Source of the DNA: Dyadobacter bucti
GTDB lineage: Bacteria > Bacteroidota > Bacteroidia > Cytophagales > Spirosomataceae
NCBI RefSeq assembly: GCF_005869225.1
Contig: NZ_SWFP01000006.1
Span: forward strand, 186,001 to 250,000
Direction of reading: 5' to 3'
Length of the DNA: 64,000 nucleotides
The stretch's first letter is position 1. Every line of letters starts with the position of its first letter. The position numbers and the translations under genes are program-made. Positions 18,039 through 27,270 of the stretch are shown here, in pieces. The notes under the pieces were generated by a model. That model worked only from the letters and a program-made list of their open reading frames with translations, did not search any database and was not told the origin of the DNA.

Positions 18039-19019
18039 ATGTATAAAATTTTAATAGCCCTTCTTTTTACAATATCCGGCGTGTATGCCCAAACAGGCGG
18101 GAGACAGGTTAAATCCATCATTCTCGATACCGACATCGGCCCCGACTATGACGATGTAGGGGCAATGGCCGTGATGCACGCATTGGCAGACAGGGGAGAA
18201 GCCAGGCCGTTGGCGGTGATCGCTTCCAATAAAAATGAACTGGTGGTCCCTACCATTGAAATTCTGAATACTTTCTTTGGCCGCCCCGAACTTCCAACGG
18301 GCGCCCCGAAAGGAGAGGCGGCTCCAAGTTTCGGGGCTACGCAAAAGTGGCCTGAAATGCTGGTGGAAAAATACCCGCATAAAATCCGGAAGACTTCCGA
18401 TGCGCCGGCCGCTGTGGAAACCTACCGAAAAGTACTTGCCAAACAGCCCGACCAGAGCGTTACCATCATTACCATTGGTTTTTTAACAAATCTTGCCGAC
18501 TTGCTCGATTCTGAGCCCGATGCGATATCCCCGCTTTCAGGCGTAAACCTTGTCAGGAAAAAGGTACAGCAACTGGTGTCTATGGCCGGGGGCTTTCCCA
18601 GCGGATGGGAATACAATGTGCGGATCGATTCCGTTGCATCTGAAAAAGTATTTTCACAATGGCCGACGGAAATACTTTTCAGCGGTTTTGAAATTGGGAA
18701 TAATATTAAAACGGGTCTGAAAATTATCGCAGATGAGAAATTGCAAAGCCCTGTAAAAGAGGTGTACGCACTGTCTATCCCTAAAAGCAAGGGCGATGCC
18801 GACGGCCGCATGAGCTGGGACCAGACTGCCGTACTGGTCGGGATCCGGGGCGTACAACCTTATTTTGGTTTGAAGCGGGGTAAGATCATCATCGAAGGCG
18901 GCAGCAATAAATGGCAGGACGACCCGATGGGCCCGCATGCCTATCTTACCGAAAGTATGCCCGTGGCCCCGCTCACTTCTCTGATCGAGGGGTTGATGAT
19001 GTGGGAGGGAAAAAAATAG
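18039..19019 (+). CDS. Exported nucleoside hydrolase-like protein
   Basis: This 326-residue protein carries a signal peptide (MYKILIALLFTISGVYAQ) and the calcium-binding Asp cluster of inosine-uridine nucleoside hydrolases, ILDTDIGPDYDD (Asp30, 32, 36, 38, 39). SGFEIGNNIKTG and SWDQTAVLVG replace the usual C-terminal substrate motifs. The family cleaves the N-glycosidic bond of nucleosides, but secreted Bacteroidota members in glycan loci are poorly characterised. It converges on the aldolase gene with 18 bases between the ends. Confidence 0.88.
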   Translation: MYKILIALLFTISGVYAQTGGRQVKSIILDTDIGPDYDDVGAMAVMHALADRGEARPLAVIASNKNELVVPTIEILNTFFGRPELPTGAPKGEAAPSFGATQKWPEMLVEKYPHKIRKTSDAPAAVETYRKVLAKQPDQSVTIITIGFLTNLADLLDSEPDAISPLSGVNLVRKKVQQLVSMAGGFPSGWEYNVRIDSVASEKVFSQWPTEILFSGFEIGNNIKTGLKIIADEKLQSPVKEVYALSIPKSKGDADGRMSWDQTAVLVGIRGVQPYFGLKRGKIIIEGGSNKWQDDPMGPHAYLTESMPVAPLTSLIEGLMMWEGKK

Positions 19020-19037
19020 CCAGCGGCCTGAACTGTA

Positions 19038-19850
19038 TCAAACGATCAGCCCGGCTCCATCTTCCTGCCTGATTTTGTCCCCTGCGGCTTCCCTGATCAT
19101 GTTCATATCGTGGGTGAGCCTTTGGGTGAAAAGCGCAATGTCGAAGCTGTGTACAACGATGTTAGCTCCTTCGTTCATCCATCTGATCTGACGATCCGGT
19201 TCCAGCGAAAAATGGATCCCGACAGCCAATCCCTTAGCCCGGCAGGTATGAATGATATGTATTACCGCTTTTTCAAATTCGGGATGGTCATATTGTTCGG
19301 GCAGGCCCATACTAACGGACAGGTCGTGCGGGCCGATAAAAACAGCATCCAGACCGGGAACCGATAAAAGGGAATCCAGCCTGTCGAGCGCGGGAACACT
19401 TTCGATATTGGCAATGCAGATGTTCCCCGCATTGAACTTTTCAGTATAAGCTCTCAAATCGGAAGGCATAGGAATATCTCCTCTCAAATATCCATTGAGC
19501 AATTCACCTTTCAGCGGGCGGTACTTCACAGCTCCCACAAGTTCGAGTACCTGATCCGTGGTTTCGAGATAGGGGGTTACCACGCCTTTTGCGCCGCAAT
19601 CGATCGCCTGACAGGCAAGATAAGGATCCGGGCAGGGTATGCGTACGATGGGGGTGATGTTCAGATTTCGAAACTGCTGGCATAATACGGCCAGTTCCGG
19701 CCTTCCAAGCGGAATGTGCTCGGTATCAATAAATACAAAATCAAGACCGGCACGCTTTACAGCTGACGGCCACATCGGACCAGTCGAGGTGATACATGTA
19801 CCGTATACATTTTGTCCGTTTTTCAGTTTATCAAGAACTTCGATATGCAT
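19038..19850 (-). CDS. HpcH/HpaI-family aldolase
   Basis: This 270-residue TIM-barrel enzyme belongs to the family that cleaves 2-keto-3-deoxy sugar acids or 2,4-dihydroxyhept-2-enedioate to pyruvate (or its semialdehyde) plus an aldehyde. FVFIDTEHIPLG (about 35-46) holds the metal-site region, VRIPCPDPYLACQAIDCGAKGVVTPY is the central motif, and IESVPALDRLDSLL with FIGPHDLSVSMG are strongly conserved in the family. It has no signal peptide, so it is cytoplasmic. The gene lies 13 bases downstream of the glycosidase-like gene, suggesting cotranscription and use of an acid sugar, which is inference. Confidence 0.9.
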   Translation of the reverse strand: MHIEVLDKLKNGQNVYGTCITSTGPMWPSAVKRAGLDFVFIDTEHIPLGRPELAVLCQQFRNLNITPIVRIPCPDPYLACQAIDCGAKGVVTPYLETTDQVLELVGAVKYRPLKGELLNGYLRGDIPMPSDLRAYTEKFNAGNICIANIESVPALDRLDSLLSVPGLDAVFIGPHDLSVSMGLPEQYDHPEFEKAVIHIIHTCRAKGLAVGIHFSLEPDRQIRWMNEGANIVVHSFDIALFTQRLTHDMNMIREAAGDKIRQEDGAGLIV

Positions 19851-19863
19851 AACTAAATGTTTG

Positions 19864-22290
19864 TTACTGTTTCAAAAGCCAGATTTCCGTAACCTGCGAT
19901 CCTCTTTCGCCTTCTCCGCAGTTCCAGATAAAAGTAGCTTGCCCGTCGGCAGTGGCGGCTTGTGGAATATTAAATTCAAACGTTGGCTGTTCGCCGGTCT
20001 GGATAAAGTCGTGAATCACCAGGCCATCGTCGGTGGTCATTTTCATTCTTGAACGAAAACGGCCGGTATATGAAACCCGGATCCGGTAAGATGCTGTCGG
20101 GTCGAATTCATTATAGTGGATTTTCAACGGTTCATTGTAAAGTGTTTTGGCTTGTTTCATCCACGCCCGCGGCGTGACCTGCCCTTTGAAACCGGTTGCT
20201 TTGATCTCGTCAACCCACTCTTCACCTACCAACCCGACGCCAAATCCGATCCGTGGCGACTGCAGGCTGCCGGGATCCTTGTCCCAGCCGAGGCCTGGTA
20301 CCACACGGTACCAGCTTTCCGGATCGCCGAAATGATCATAAAAACTTCCGGGTCCGGGATCAGTCCGGTGCAGCAGCTGATGAATTCCCTGTACTTTTTC
20401 GGATGCACTTCCCATCTTTTCAATTTTGTCAAGCTGATCCAGTATCCAGGGTGCATCATTGAGCGGCATGTTGATAAGGTCAATGAAATTTCCCCTGCCC
20501 GACATCGCCCCGTGTTTTTGCATGGTCAGCTGTGCCCCAATACTTTTATACAATGAGTCGGCCAGACTGTTACATTTTGCCTGGTAGTCGGGAAGGATGG
20601 GTTCCTTCCAGGCTTTTTCAAGAATACCTATCGATTTTCTGATGTTTTCTGAAACGTTGTCAGCGTTGACCGAGGTCAGTATTTCCCGGGCTTTGCGTTC
20701 AAGCTCTGTTTCATAAATGAGCCGCTGGCGGGTGTATGCATCAAAATAAGCACGGATCAGACCCATTTGAAAACGCGGGTTTTGAAGCACTTTCAATGGG
20801 GCGTCCTTTTCCATCGCTTTCCATTGGTTCAAAGTAATATCCACACCATCGTTGACGAGCAATTCGCCCTTCCAGTTTTTTTCGAGCGCGATCAGCCCCT
20901 GAGTTACGGGCTCGGTGTAGCTGCTTCCTATAAACAGCCTGGCGTAGTCCCGGAGCGTTTCAACAACGGGTGTTTCTGGATCCCAGTCCTGGTCGCTCCA
21001 TACAAATTTGTTCACATCATCATTGGTGCCTTCCGAATAACTCACGCTTCCCGAACCATATTCGTCCAGCGCATTATGAATGGCTTTTTCATCAAACGGG
21101 CGCGGATTGATGCTTTCACGGCCAAGGGTCATTGCATATGCCAGGTCCCAGTGCTGAACCGGATACTGAGAGGAGTAATTATGTGTAATATCCGGGTAAT
21201 GCCTGATCGGGATAGAGGGTTTTACCAGCTCGCGGATCTTATGCACCGGGATCTTAACCCAGGGGCCGAAAACAACGCCGCCGAACCATGGATACTCTTT
21301 GTTGACATGACCAAAAAAATCATCGAACCATTGCTGGGTGGGCCGGAAAACCTGGGGTGATACCCATATTTTTGCTTTGGGATGATAACGTTGTAACATT
21401 TCAGCCTCCTTTTCAAGCCATGCAAAAAGCACATCAGGTTCCAGCTCCCCTGGATCTCCTGCCGGAACGAAAACTGCATCCAGCTTCGCCAGACTGGCAA
21501 AAACCGTTCGCCGTTCCGCCAGTTCTTTCTGGATGGATTCAGTCCCTAAATAATCTTTTGCCATATTCGGGTACCAGATCGACAAGTCCAGACCATATTC
21601 TTTGCAGATCCGAGATTGTTCGGCAATCATTTGTATCGCCGGAAGTGTCATGTGCTGGCTCGTGGAATCATCGTCTGTGCGGGGCGGAACAATTTCAATG
21701 GTATTGGCTCCGAACAATGCCAAATCTCGGATATACTGGTCGAAACGTTCGACAGTAAAAGCGTCATAAGCGTTGGTTTTTGGGCGATATCCAAGCTGGT
21801 GTCCCCGGATCGGGTATTTCGGACTGGTCGCAAGCGAAAGATTTTCCGGCACTGAAATAGAGCCGGCTTTCAATTCCATATTACGCAGCAGACGCCCGAT
21901 TCCATATAAAATACCTCTGGAATCCTTTCCTATCACGAGTACCGTATTTGTTTTTTTGATCACCCGTAATTGCAAACCTTCTTTTGTGATAGCCGGCTGG
22001 GCGCTAGCTTCGGTCCGGTAAGGTTCGGGCAGTTTGCTGACGTCTTTTTCCAGGGAAATAACAATGGCGTGGCCAGCTTTTGGTAATTTTTTAACAACCT
22101 GTAATTTGACCCCGCTTCTCTTCTCCACTTCATTCTGAAGTATCTCGACGCTTCTGAGCAGGACATTTTTGTCGGTCGTGGTGGAATAAATCCTGGCTTT
22201 GGAAAGATCGACAGACTGTGAAAATGCGGCAGTGTATGCAAGTAAGCTCAGTAAAAATAACAAGCAGGAGACTGGTTTACCAGTAATCAT
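19864..22290 (-). CDS. Secreted glycosidase-like protein (GH20/67/84-type N-domain)
   Basis: This 808-residue protein begins with a signal peptide ending AAFSQS. Residues about 25-145 resemble the alpha/beta domain found before the barrel of GH20, GH67 and GH84 enzymes; IGKDSRGILYGIGRLLRNM parallels the equivalent segment of the GH20 protein in this window. Residues about 150-430 fit a TIM barrel (RGHQLGYRPKTNAYD, FGANTIEIVPPRTDDD, DLSIWYPN, VPAGDPGELEPD). A helical part and a C-terminal beta-sandwich (about 690-808) follow. No textbook catalytic signature of GH20, GH67 or GH84 is present, so a specific family is not assigned. The aldolase gene follows by 13 bases. A role in breaking down a surface glycan is inferred. 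Confidence 0.75.
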   Translation of the reverse strand: MITGKPVSCLLFLLSLLAYTAAFSQSVDLSKARIYSTTTDKNVLLRSVEILQNEVEKRSGVKLQVVKKLPKAGHAIVISLEKDVSKLPEPYRTEASAQPAITKEGLQLRVIKKTNTVLVIGKDSRGILYGIGRLLRNMELKAGSISVPENLSLATSPKYPIRGHQLGYRPKTNAYDAFTVERFDQYIRDLALFGANTIEIVPPRTDDDSTSQHMTLPAIQMIAEQSRICKEYGLDLSIWYPNMAKDYLGTESIQKELAERRTVFASLAKLDAVFVPAGDPGELEPDVLFAWLEKEAEMLQRYHPKAKIWVSPQVFRPTQQWFDDFFGHVNKEYPWFGGVVFGPWVKIPVHKIRELVKPSIPIRHYPDITHNYSSQYPVQHWDLAYAMTLGRESINPRPFDEKAIHNALDEYGSGSVSYSEGTNDDVNKFVWSDQDWDPETPVVETLRDYARLFIGSSYTEPVTQGLIALEKNWKGELLVNDGVDITLNQWKAMEKDAPLKVLQNPRFQMGLIRAYFDAYTRQRLIYETELERKAREILTSVNADNVSENIRKSIGILEKAWKEPILPDYQAKCNSLADSLYKSIGAQLTMQKHGAMSGRGNFIDLINMPLNDAPWILDQLDKIEKMGSASEKVQGIHQLLHRTDPGPGSFYDHFGDPESWYRVVPGLGWDKDPGSLQSPRIGFGVGLVGEEWVDEIKATGFKGQVTPRAWMKQAKTLYNEPLKIHYNEFDPTASYRIRVSYTGRFRSRMKMTTDDGLVIHDFIQTGEQPTFEFNIPQAATADGQATFIWNCGEGERGSQVTEIWLLKQ

Positions 22291-22338
22291 GTTTTAAGGG
22301 TTTGGTGGAGGTTTGATCAGGATTTATTCTCTAATCAT

Positions 22339-23445
22339 TTAAAGCTTGATAAATATTTTTCTACGATAAAGTATATAGGCCGGGATGAAATTGATACCGA
22401 CAAAAAACAATGCATAGAGCATACTTGCCAGCGCCGGATCAAGTCCAGCATTAATTAATGCGTTGACGGACAGTTCATTGATGGTCTTCCCGTTGATTGG
22501 CAAAAGATAAAAAACGAGCGCGAAAATATCTGCCAGAACATAGGCGGTGATAGCATTGGCACCGAAGATGACGCCAGGCGCAATCCCGCTTTTTTTGCCG
22601 CGGATATCCACTACAAAATAGAGTACACCCAGCAGCATGGAGGCAAATCCTGATGTAACAAGGACAAAAGAGCTGGTCCAGAGGTTTTCATTGACAGGAA
22701 AAGTCAGGCTCCAGAAATACCCGGCCGCTGCTGTGAAAAAACCTGCCGACATCAGGTAATTCGATTTTTCGTTCGGGGTGAAACTGCTGATCATCAGCCT
22801 GCCTGCCAGCATACCGGTTATCCCCGTCACGATCGATGGAAAAGTGCTCAGGATCCCTTCAGGGTCCCAGTTACCCTGCCACATTTTACCAGGAAGGTAT
22901 TGCTGGTCGACCCATGCTGCGATGTTCATACCTGGTTCGATCATTACTTTTCCCAGTCCGGGAGTGGGGATGAGCGTAATTGCCAGCCAGTATAAAACCA
23001 GTATTGTGATGCCGGTCCAGAGCTGTTGCTTCCAGTTTGTATGGAGGAAAAGAAAGGCACAGACCAGGAAGACAATAGCGATACGGTGCAAGGTACCTGT
23101 GTAACGAAGATCAGAAAAATCGAAACCGGGCAGCATGTTCAAAAACATGCCGACGGCAAAAATTTTAAGAGAACGTATTACGATCTTTTTGTAAAGGTCA
23201 CCTTTTGGCCCCTCTTCACGAAGTCTTTTGGAATAGGCAATGGCGATCGAAACGCCTACAATGAACAGAAAAACGGGGGCTATCAGATCGGTAAATGTAA
23301 GGCCGTTCCATTTGGTATGGCGTAAAGTCGGAAAGACAAACTCTTCGCTGCCAGGAAAATTAACCATGATCATGGCTGCGATGGTAAAGCCGCGCATGGC
23401 GTCCAGCGATAACAACCTTGAGAATGTATTGTTTTGATTTTCCAT
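22339..23445 (-). CDS. DUF5009/HGSNAT-like membrane acyltransferase
   Basis: This 368-residue inner-membrane protein has about ten hydrophobic segments. Its N-terminus, SLDAMRGFTIAAMIMVN, matches the heparan-alpha-glucosaminide N-acetyltransferase-like (NagX/DUF5009) family, whose bacterial members occur with amino-sugar catabolic genes. A conserved His is visible in LRHTKWNGLTFTDLIAP. Family knowledge suggests transfer of an acetyl group to amino sugars across the membrane, but the bacterial function is not firmly settled. It shares its strand with the glycosidase-like and aldolase genes and is divergent from the GH20 gene. Confidence 0.85.
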   Translation of the reverse strand: MENQNNTFSRLLSLDAMRGFTIAAMIMVNFPGSEEFVFPTLRHTKWNGLTFTDLIAPVFLFIVGVSIAIAYSKRLREEGPKGDLYKKIVIRSLKIFAVGMFLNMLPGFDFSDLRYTGTLHRIAIVFLVCAFLFLHTNWKQQLWTGITILVLYWLAITLIPTPGLGKVMIEPGMNIAAWVDQQYLPGKMWQGNWDPEGILSTFPSIVTGITGMLAGRLMISSFTPNEKSNYLMSAGFFTAAAGYFWSLTFPVNENLWTSSFVLVTSGFASMLLGVLYFVVDIRGKKSGIAPGVIFGANAITAYVLADIFALVFYLLPINGKTINELSVNALINAGLDPALASMLYALFFVGINFIPAYILYRRKIFIKL

Positions 23446-23699
23446 CGAACTGCCGTTTAAGGGTTTAATACGCGCTTGCAGTCCGGAAAGGCTATTGAAG
23501 TATGTAATTTCTGATTTCAGTACGTATATTGAATGTTTTAAAGAGCTTCAAGCAAAGAACTTGTACCTCTTCGGCAGAGGCGCAAAATTATAATCGGCTT
23601 GGGCAACTAGTATATTTTACATATTCAACAGTATAATAAATGTCGATTCCAATGCGGTTCAGGACCAGTTTACAGCAACATTTTACGTTTCATACCTCT

Positions 23700-26306
23700 A
23701 TGAAGAAAACGTTTCATTTTCAACTTGTTATCATTTGTTTGGCCCTGCTCGCCGGCTGCGGAAAGTCCGGAGAAATGTCAAAAGAAGAGGCCGGGAAGAT
23801 CGGCGTTTCCTGGAAGCTGGTCAGCAATTTTATCGAGCCGGACGGAAGTTTTGAGGCAAAATTTACAATCAAAAACGGAAGTGACTTCACGCTCGACGGC
23901 AGTAACTGGGCATTGTTCTTCAATATGTCGCCGAGGCCGATCCAATCCAATAAAACACCGCAGCCCGCTGTCGTTGAGCATATCAACGGCGACTGGTATA
24001 AAATGGTCGCTGCGAAGGATTTCAAATTAAGTCCGGGCGATTCGGTAACAATCCATTACACTGGTACCGAAGGGGTTATTAAGGAAACGGACGCGCCGCT
24101 GGGGCTGTATTTTGTTTTTTATGATCAAGAAGGCAAGGAAAAAGACATTGTGCAGGTGGCAGATTATGTGATCGAACCTTTTACAACAAAAGAACAAATA
24201 CTCCGTGGCAAAAAGGACCTGATGCCAGTCCCTACTGCTGAAACCCGTTACAAGGATAACCTGGCTTTTACAAAACTGGGTGCCGATCAACTGCTGAAAA
24301 TCATTCCAAGCCCTGTGAAAATGAGCGCGGGTAGTGGAACATTCACTTTGAGCGGTCAGACCAATGTGTTTTATCAGCAAGGACTGGAGAATGAGGCGAA
24401 ATATTTGATACAGAAATTAAAAGCCTTGACTGGAACCGACCTGCCGATCCGGAGCGGTCTTCCTACCGCAGGCTCATCTTCCGCGCCGGCTATTGTCCTG
24501 AAAACAGGAGGTGTGACTGTGAACGGAATTGGTAAAGAGGCTTACAAAATGGGTATTGATCAAACGGGGATTTCAATAACCGGAAGTGACGCGGCGGGTG
24601 TATTTTACGGGGTGCAAAGCCTTTTGCAACTTGCCCCGACGGAGTCTTACCTGAAACCGGCCAATTCACTTGTTTTTGGTTTTATCCAGGTGGAAGACGC
24701 ACCGAGGTTCCATTTCAGGAGCCTGCATCTGGATGTTGCGCGTAATTTCCAGACCAAGGAGTCTATCAAACGAGTGCTCGACCTGCTTGCTTCTTACAAG
24801 GTCAACCATTTCCTTTTTTATACAACTGAAGATGAAGGCTGGCGCGTTGAGATCGATGGCCTGCCTGAGCTTACAGAAGTGGGTGGGCAACGCCAGCACA
24901 CTTCCGGGATGAATGCAAATGCGTTGCATCCGGGGTACGGATCGGGGCCGGTGGCTTATGACAAGGATAAAAACGGGAGCGGATATTATACCAAAGCGGA
25001 TTTTATCGAAATCCTGAAGTATGCGAATGAAAGACATATCAAGGTAATTCCTGAACTCAACTTCCCGGGCCACGCGCTGGCCGCGATCAAATCCATGGAG
25101 GCGCGTTACGAAAAGCTTATGAAGGAAGGGAAAGAAAAGGAAGCCAATGAATACCGTCTGATTGACCCGAATGACAAGTCGGTGTACTTGTCTGCACAGG
25201 CTTATAAGAACAATGTTGTGAGCGTGGCGCGGGAGTCAACCTATCATTTCTTCGAAAAGGTAGTGGATGAGATGGCCAAAATGTACCAGGAAGCCGGATT
25301 GAAAATGGATACTTTTCACACCGGCGGGGATGAAGTGGCTGAGGGCGCGTGGACGAAATCTCCCATGGCAGCCAAGCTGATGAAGGAAAATCCGGAGATC
25401 AGAGACGCTAAAAACCTTCAGGCGTATTTTTTCAAAAGATTGCTGCCAAGGCTCGAAAAACGCGGATTGAAAGTGCACGGCTGGGAAGAGGTTGCTTTGA
25501 CCAAAACACCTGCGGGCGTGTATAATGCCAATACCGAGTTCGTAGGACATCCTGTCGTTCCTTATATCTGGAACAATGTATTTGACGTGGATCTGGGCAA
25601 CAGACTGGCCAATGCAGGCTATCAGGTGGTGCTTTGTAATGTCACTAATTTTTACTTCGATATGTCCTATGGCAATGATCCGAAAGAGCCGGGCTTGTAT
25701 TGGGCCGGATTTGTCGATACCTGGGATAACTGGGCATTCGCGCCTTTCAATATGTTCAGGACCACGGAGGTAACTGCAATGGGAAAACCAATGAAGGAAG
25801 AATTTGTGGGAAAAGAACTGCTGAAACCCGAGGCAAGAAAAAACATTCTTGGGATTGAAGCTCAGCTTTGGTGTGAGACGATTAAAGGCAGGGACATGAT
25901 GGAATATTCGATTCTTCCCAAGTTGCTGGGATTTTCGGAAAGTGCCTGGGCGGCCGAGCGTAAATGGGAAAATGTGGCTGATCCTGTGGCAAGGAAGAAA
26001 ATGATGCTGGAAGGCTGGAATATTTTTGCCAATACCATTGCACAAAAAGACCTTCCAAGGCTGAAAACTATCAATGGCGGGTATAATTATCGTCTGCCAC
26101 TCCCCGGGGCAGTGATTGACGGAGGCATGTTGAAAGCCAATATCGAACTTCCGGGCCTGGCGATCCGCTACACCACGGACGGAAGTGAGCCTACTTCAGA
26201 GTCGGCTTTGTATAGTGCTCCTGTTAAAGTTTCGGGAACCATTAAATTAAAGAGCTTTGATGCAGCCGGGAAATCAAGCCGGAGCAGCATTGTTACTGCG
26301 AATTAG
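23700..26306 (+). CDS. GH20 beta-N-acetylhexosaminidase lipoprotein
   Basis: This 868-residue lipoprotein (ALLAGCGKS lipobox) releases terminal GlcNAc or GalNAc. Domains in order are a cellulose-binding-like CHB_HEX module (about 30-165), a GH20b alpha/beta domain (about 205-325), the catalytic barrel (about 330-780) with HTGGDEV and the Asp544-Glu545 catalytic pair, and a chitobiase C-terminal Ig-like module (YTTDGSEPT, about 800-868). The start at 23700 is preferred over the in-frame ATG at 23640 because it places the signal peptide at the N-terminus. It is the first gene of a hexosaminidase-kinase-transporter-regulator unit. Surface or periplasmic location depends on its lipoprotein export signal, which is not certain. 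Confidence 0.95.
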   Translation: MKKTFHFQLVIICLALLAGCGKSGEMSKEEAGKIGVSWKLVSNFIEPDGSFEAKFTIKNGSDFTLDGSNWALFFNMSPRPIQSNKTPQPAVVEHINGDWYKMVAAKDFKLSPGDSVTIHYTGTEGVIKETDAPLGLYFVFYDQEGKEKDIVQVADYVIEPFTTKEQILRGKKDLMPVPTAETRYKDNLAFTKLGADQLLKIIPSPVKMSAGSGTFTLSGQTNVFYQQGLENEAKYLIQKLKALTGTDLPIRSGLPTAGSSSAPAIVLKTGGVTVNGIGKEAYKMGIDQTGISITGSDAAGVFYGVQSLLQLAPTESYLKPANSLVFGFIQVEDAPRFHFRSLHLDVARNFQTKESIKRVLDLLASYKVNHFLFYTTEDEGWRVEIDGLPELTEVGGQRQHTSGMNANALHPGYGSGPVAYDKDKNGSGYYTKADFIEILKYANERHIKVIPELNFPGHALAAIKSMEARYEKLMKEGKEKEANEYRLIDPNDKSVYLSAQAYKNNVVSVARESTYHFFEKVVDEMAKMYQEAGLKMDTFHTGGDEVAEGAWTKSPMAAKLMKENPEIRDAKNLQAYFFKRLLPRLEKRGLKVHGWEEVALTKTPAGVYNANTEFVGHPVVPYIWNNVFDVDLGNRLANAGYQVVLCNVTNFYFDMSYGNDPKEPGLYWAGFVDTWDNWAFAPFNMFRTTEVTAMGKPMKEEFVGKELLKPEARKNILGIEAQLWCETIKGRDMMEYSILPKLLGFSESAWAAERKWENVADPVARKKMMLEGWNIFANTIAQKDLPRLKTINGGYNYRLPLPGAVIDGGMLKANIELPGLAIRYTTDGSEPTSESALYSAPVKVSGTIKLKSFDAAGKSSRSSIVTAN

Positions 26307-26312
26307 CATTTG

Positions 26313-26360
26313 ATTTTTCACTCAGGTTGCTGAAGCATTTTCATGACCTGAGTGAAAAAT
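26313..26360. repeat. Inverted repeat between GH20 and ROK genes
   Basis: A perfect 15-base inverted repeat (26313-26327 and 26346-26360) with an 18-base spacer follows the GH20 stop codon. The T-run is in the 5' arm and the A-run in the 3' arm, the reverse of an intrinsic terminator. It may be an mRNA-stabilising hairpin or an operator. Confidence 0.7.
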
Positions 26361-26389
26361 ATAACATAGTACTCAACCATTCAAACTAA

Positions 26390-27220
26390 ATGAACATAGG
26401 CGTAGATATCGGCGGTACAAATATCCGGGCCGGTATAGAGTTAGGCGGAGCGATCACCAAGCATCACAAAACCCATTTCGAAAACAAGGAATCGCTGTCA
26501 TCCACATTGCAGCAATTGATGGAGCTGATCCGTCCGCTCACCAAATATCCGGTCAAAGGAATTGGTATTGGCGTGCCTTCTGTTGTGGACGTGCAAAACG
26601 GCGTGGTGTATAATGTAATGAACATCCCTTCCTGGGAACAGGTTGCGCTTCGTGACATTATCCAGAATGAATTCAACCTGCCTGTATCTGTCAACAATGA
26701 TGTGAACTGTTTTATTCTGGGTGAGCACCGTTTCGGGCTTGCCAGAAAGTACAAGTCGGTAATTGGCATGGCAGTAGGAACTGGTTTGGGATCGGGGATT
26801 ATTATCGACAATCATTTGCATGCGGGCAATAACTGCGGTGCGGGGGAAATTGGGATGCTTCCGTATAAGGATTCAATCCTGGAAAATTATGTGTCGAACC
26901 GGTTTTTTGAAGATTCTCTGGGCACCGATGCTTTTGAGGCACATAATGCTGCGCTGGAAGGAAATGAAAAAGCGCTCGCAGTTTGGGAAGAGTTCGGCAT
27001 GCACCTGGGTGCCGTGGTCAAAGCTGTGATGTATACCTACGATCCTGAGGCTATTGTGCTTGGCGGTTCTATTGCCAAGGCCAGTCGTTTTTTTAAGAAG
27101 AGTATGCTCGACAGCCTCGATGATTTCGCTTATCCCGAATCTCTTAAGCGAATGACCTTGTTGCTCTCGGAAAATGAGAATATTACATTACTTGGGGCCG
27201 CTGCATTGATGGATGTTTGA
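26390..27220 (+). CDS. ROK-family sugar kinase
   Basis: This 276-residue protein has the ATP-binding start GVDIGGTNIRAGI, the ROK substrate region NNDVNCFILGEH with the catalytic Asp, and GMAVGTGLGSGIIID. It has no DNA-binding domain, so it is an enzyme and not a NagC/XylR-type repressor. The usual zinc motif (His plus CxCGxxGC) is absent: the equivalent region reads CGAGEIGMLPYKDSILE. It probably phosphorylates a hexose or N-acetylhexosamine released by the GH20 enzyme and imported by the downstream MFS protein. The exact sugar cannot be read from the sequence. Confidence 0.88.
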   Translation: MNIGVDIGGTNIRAGIELGGAITKHHKTHFENKESLSSTLQQLMELIRPLTKYPVKGIGIGVPSVVDVQNGVVYNVMNIPSWEQVALRDIIQNEFNLPVSVNNDVNCFILGEHRFGLARKYKSVIGMAVGTGLGSGIIIDNHLHAGNNCGAGEIGMLPYKDSILENYVSNRFFEDSLGTDAFEAHNAALEGNEKALAVWEEFGMHLGAVVKAVMYTYDPEAIVLGGSIAKASRFFKKSMLDSLDDFAYPESLKRMTLLLSENENITLLGAAALMDV

Positions 27221-27270
27221 GGTAATGTCTAATAAGGTTAAATTAGAATCTGAATTTAAGAACCCACCTT

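Noticed and set aside
23566..23580. CCTCT-TCGGC-AGAGG hairpin upstream of the GH20 gene
   Set aside because: It is only a five-base-pair stem with no T-run, so it is too weak to call as a regulatory element on its own.
25236..26045. 269-codon minus-strand frame inside the GH20 gene
   Set aside because: It is antisense to the catalytic barrel, which has the conserved Asp-Glu pair, and it has no recognisable features.
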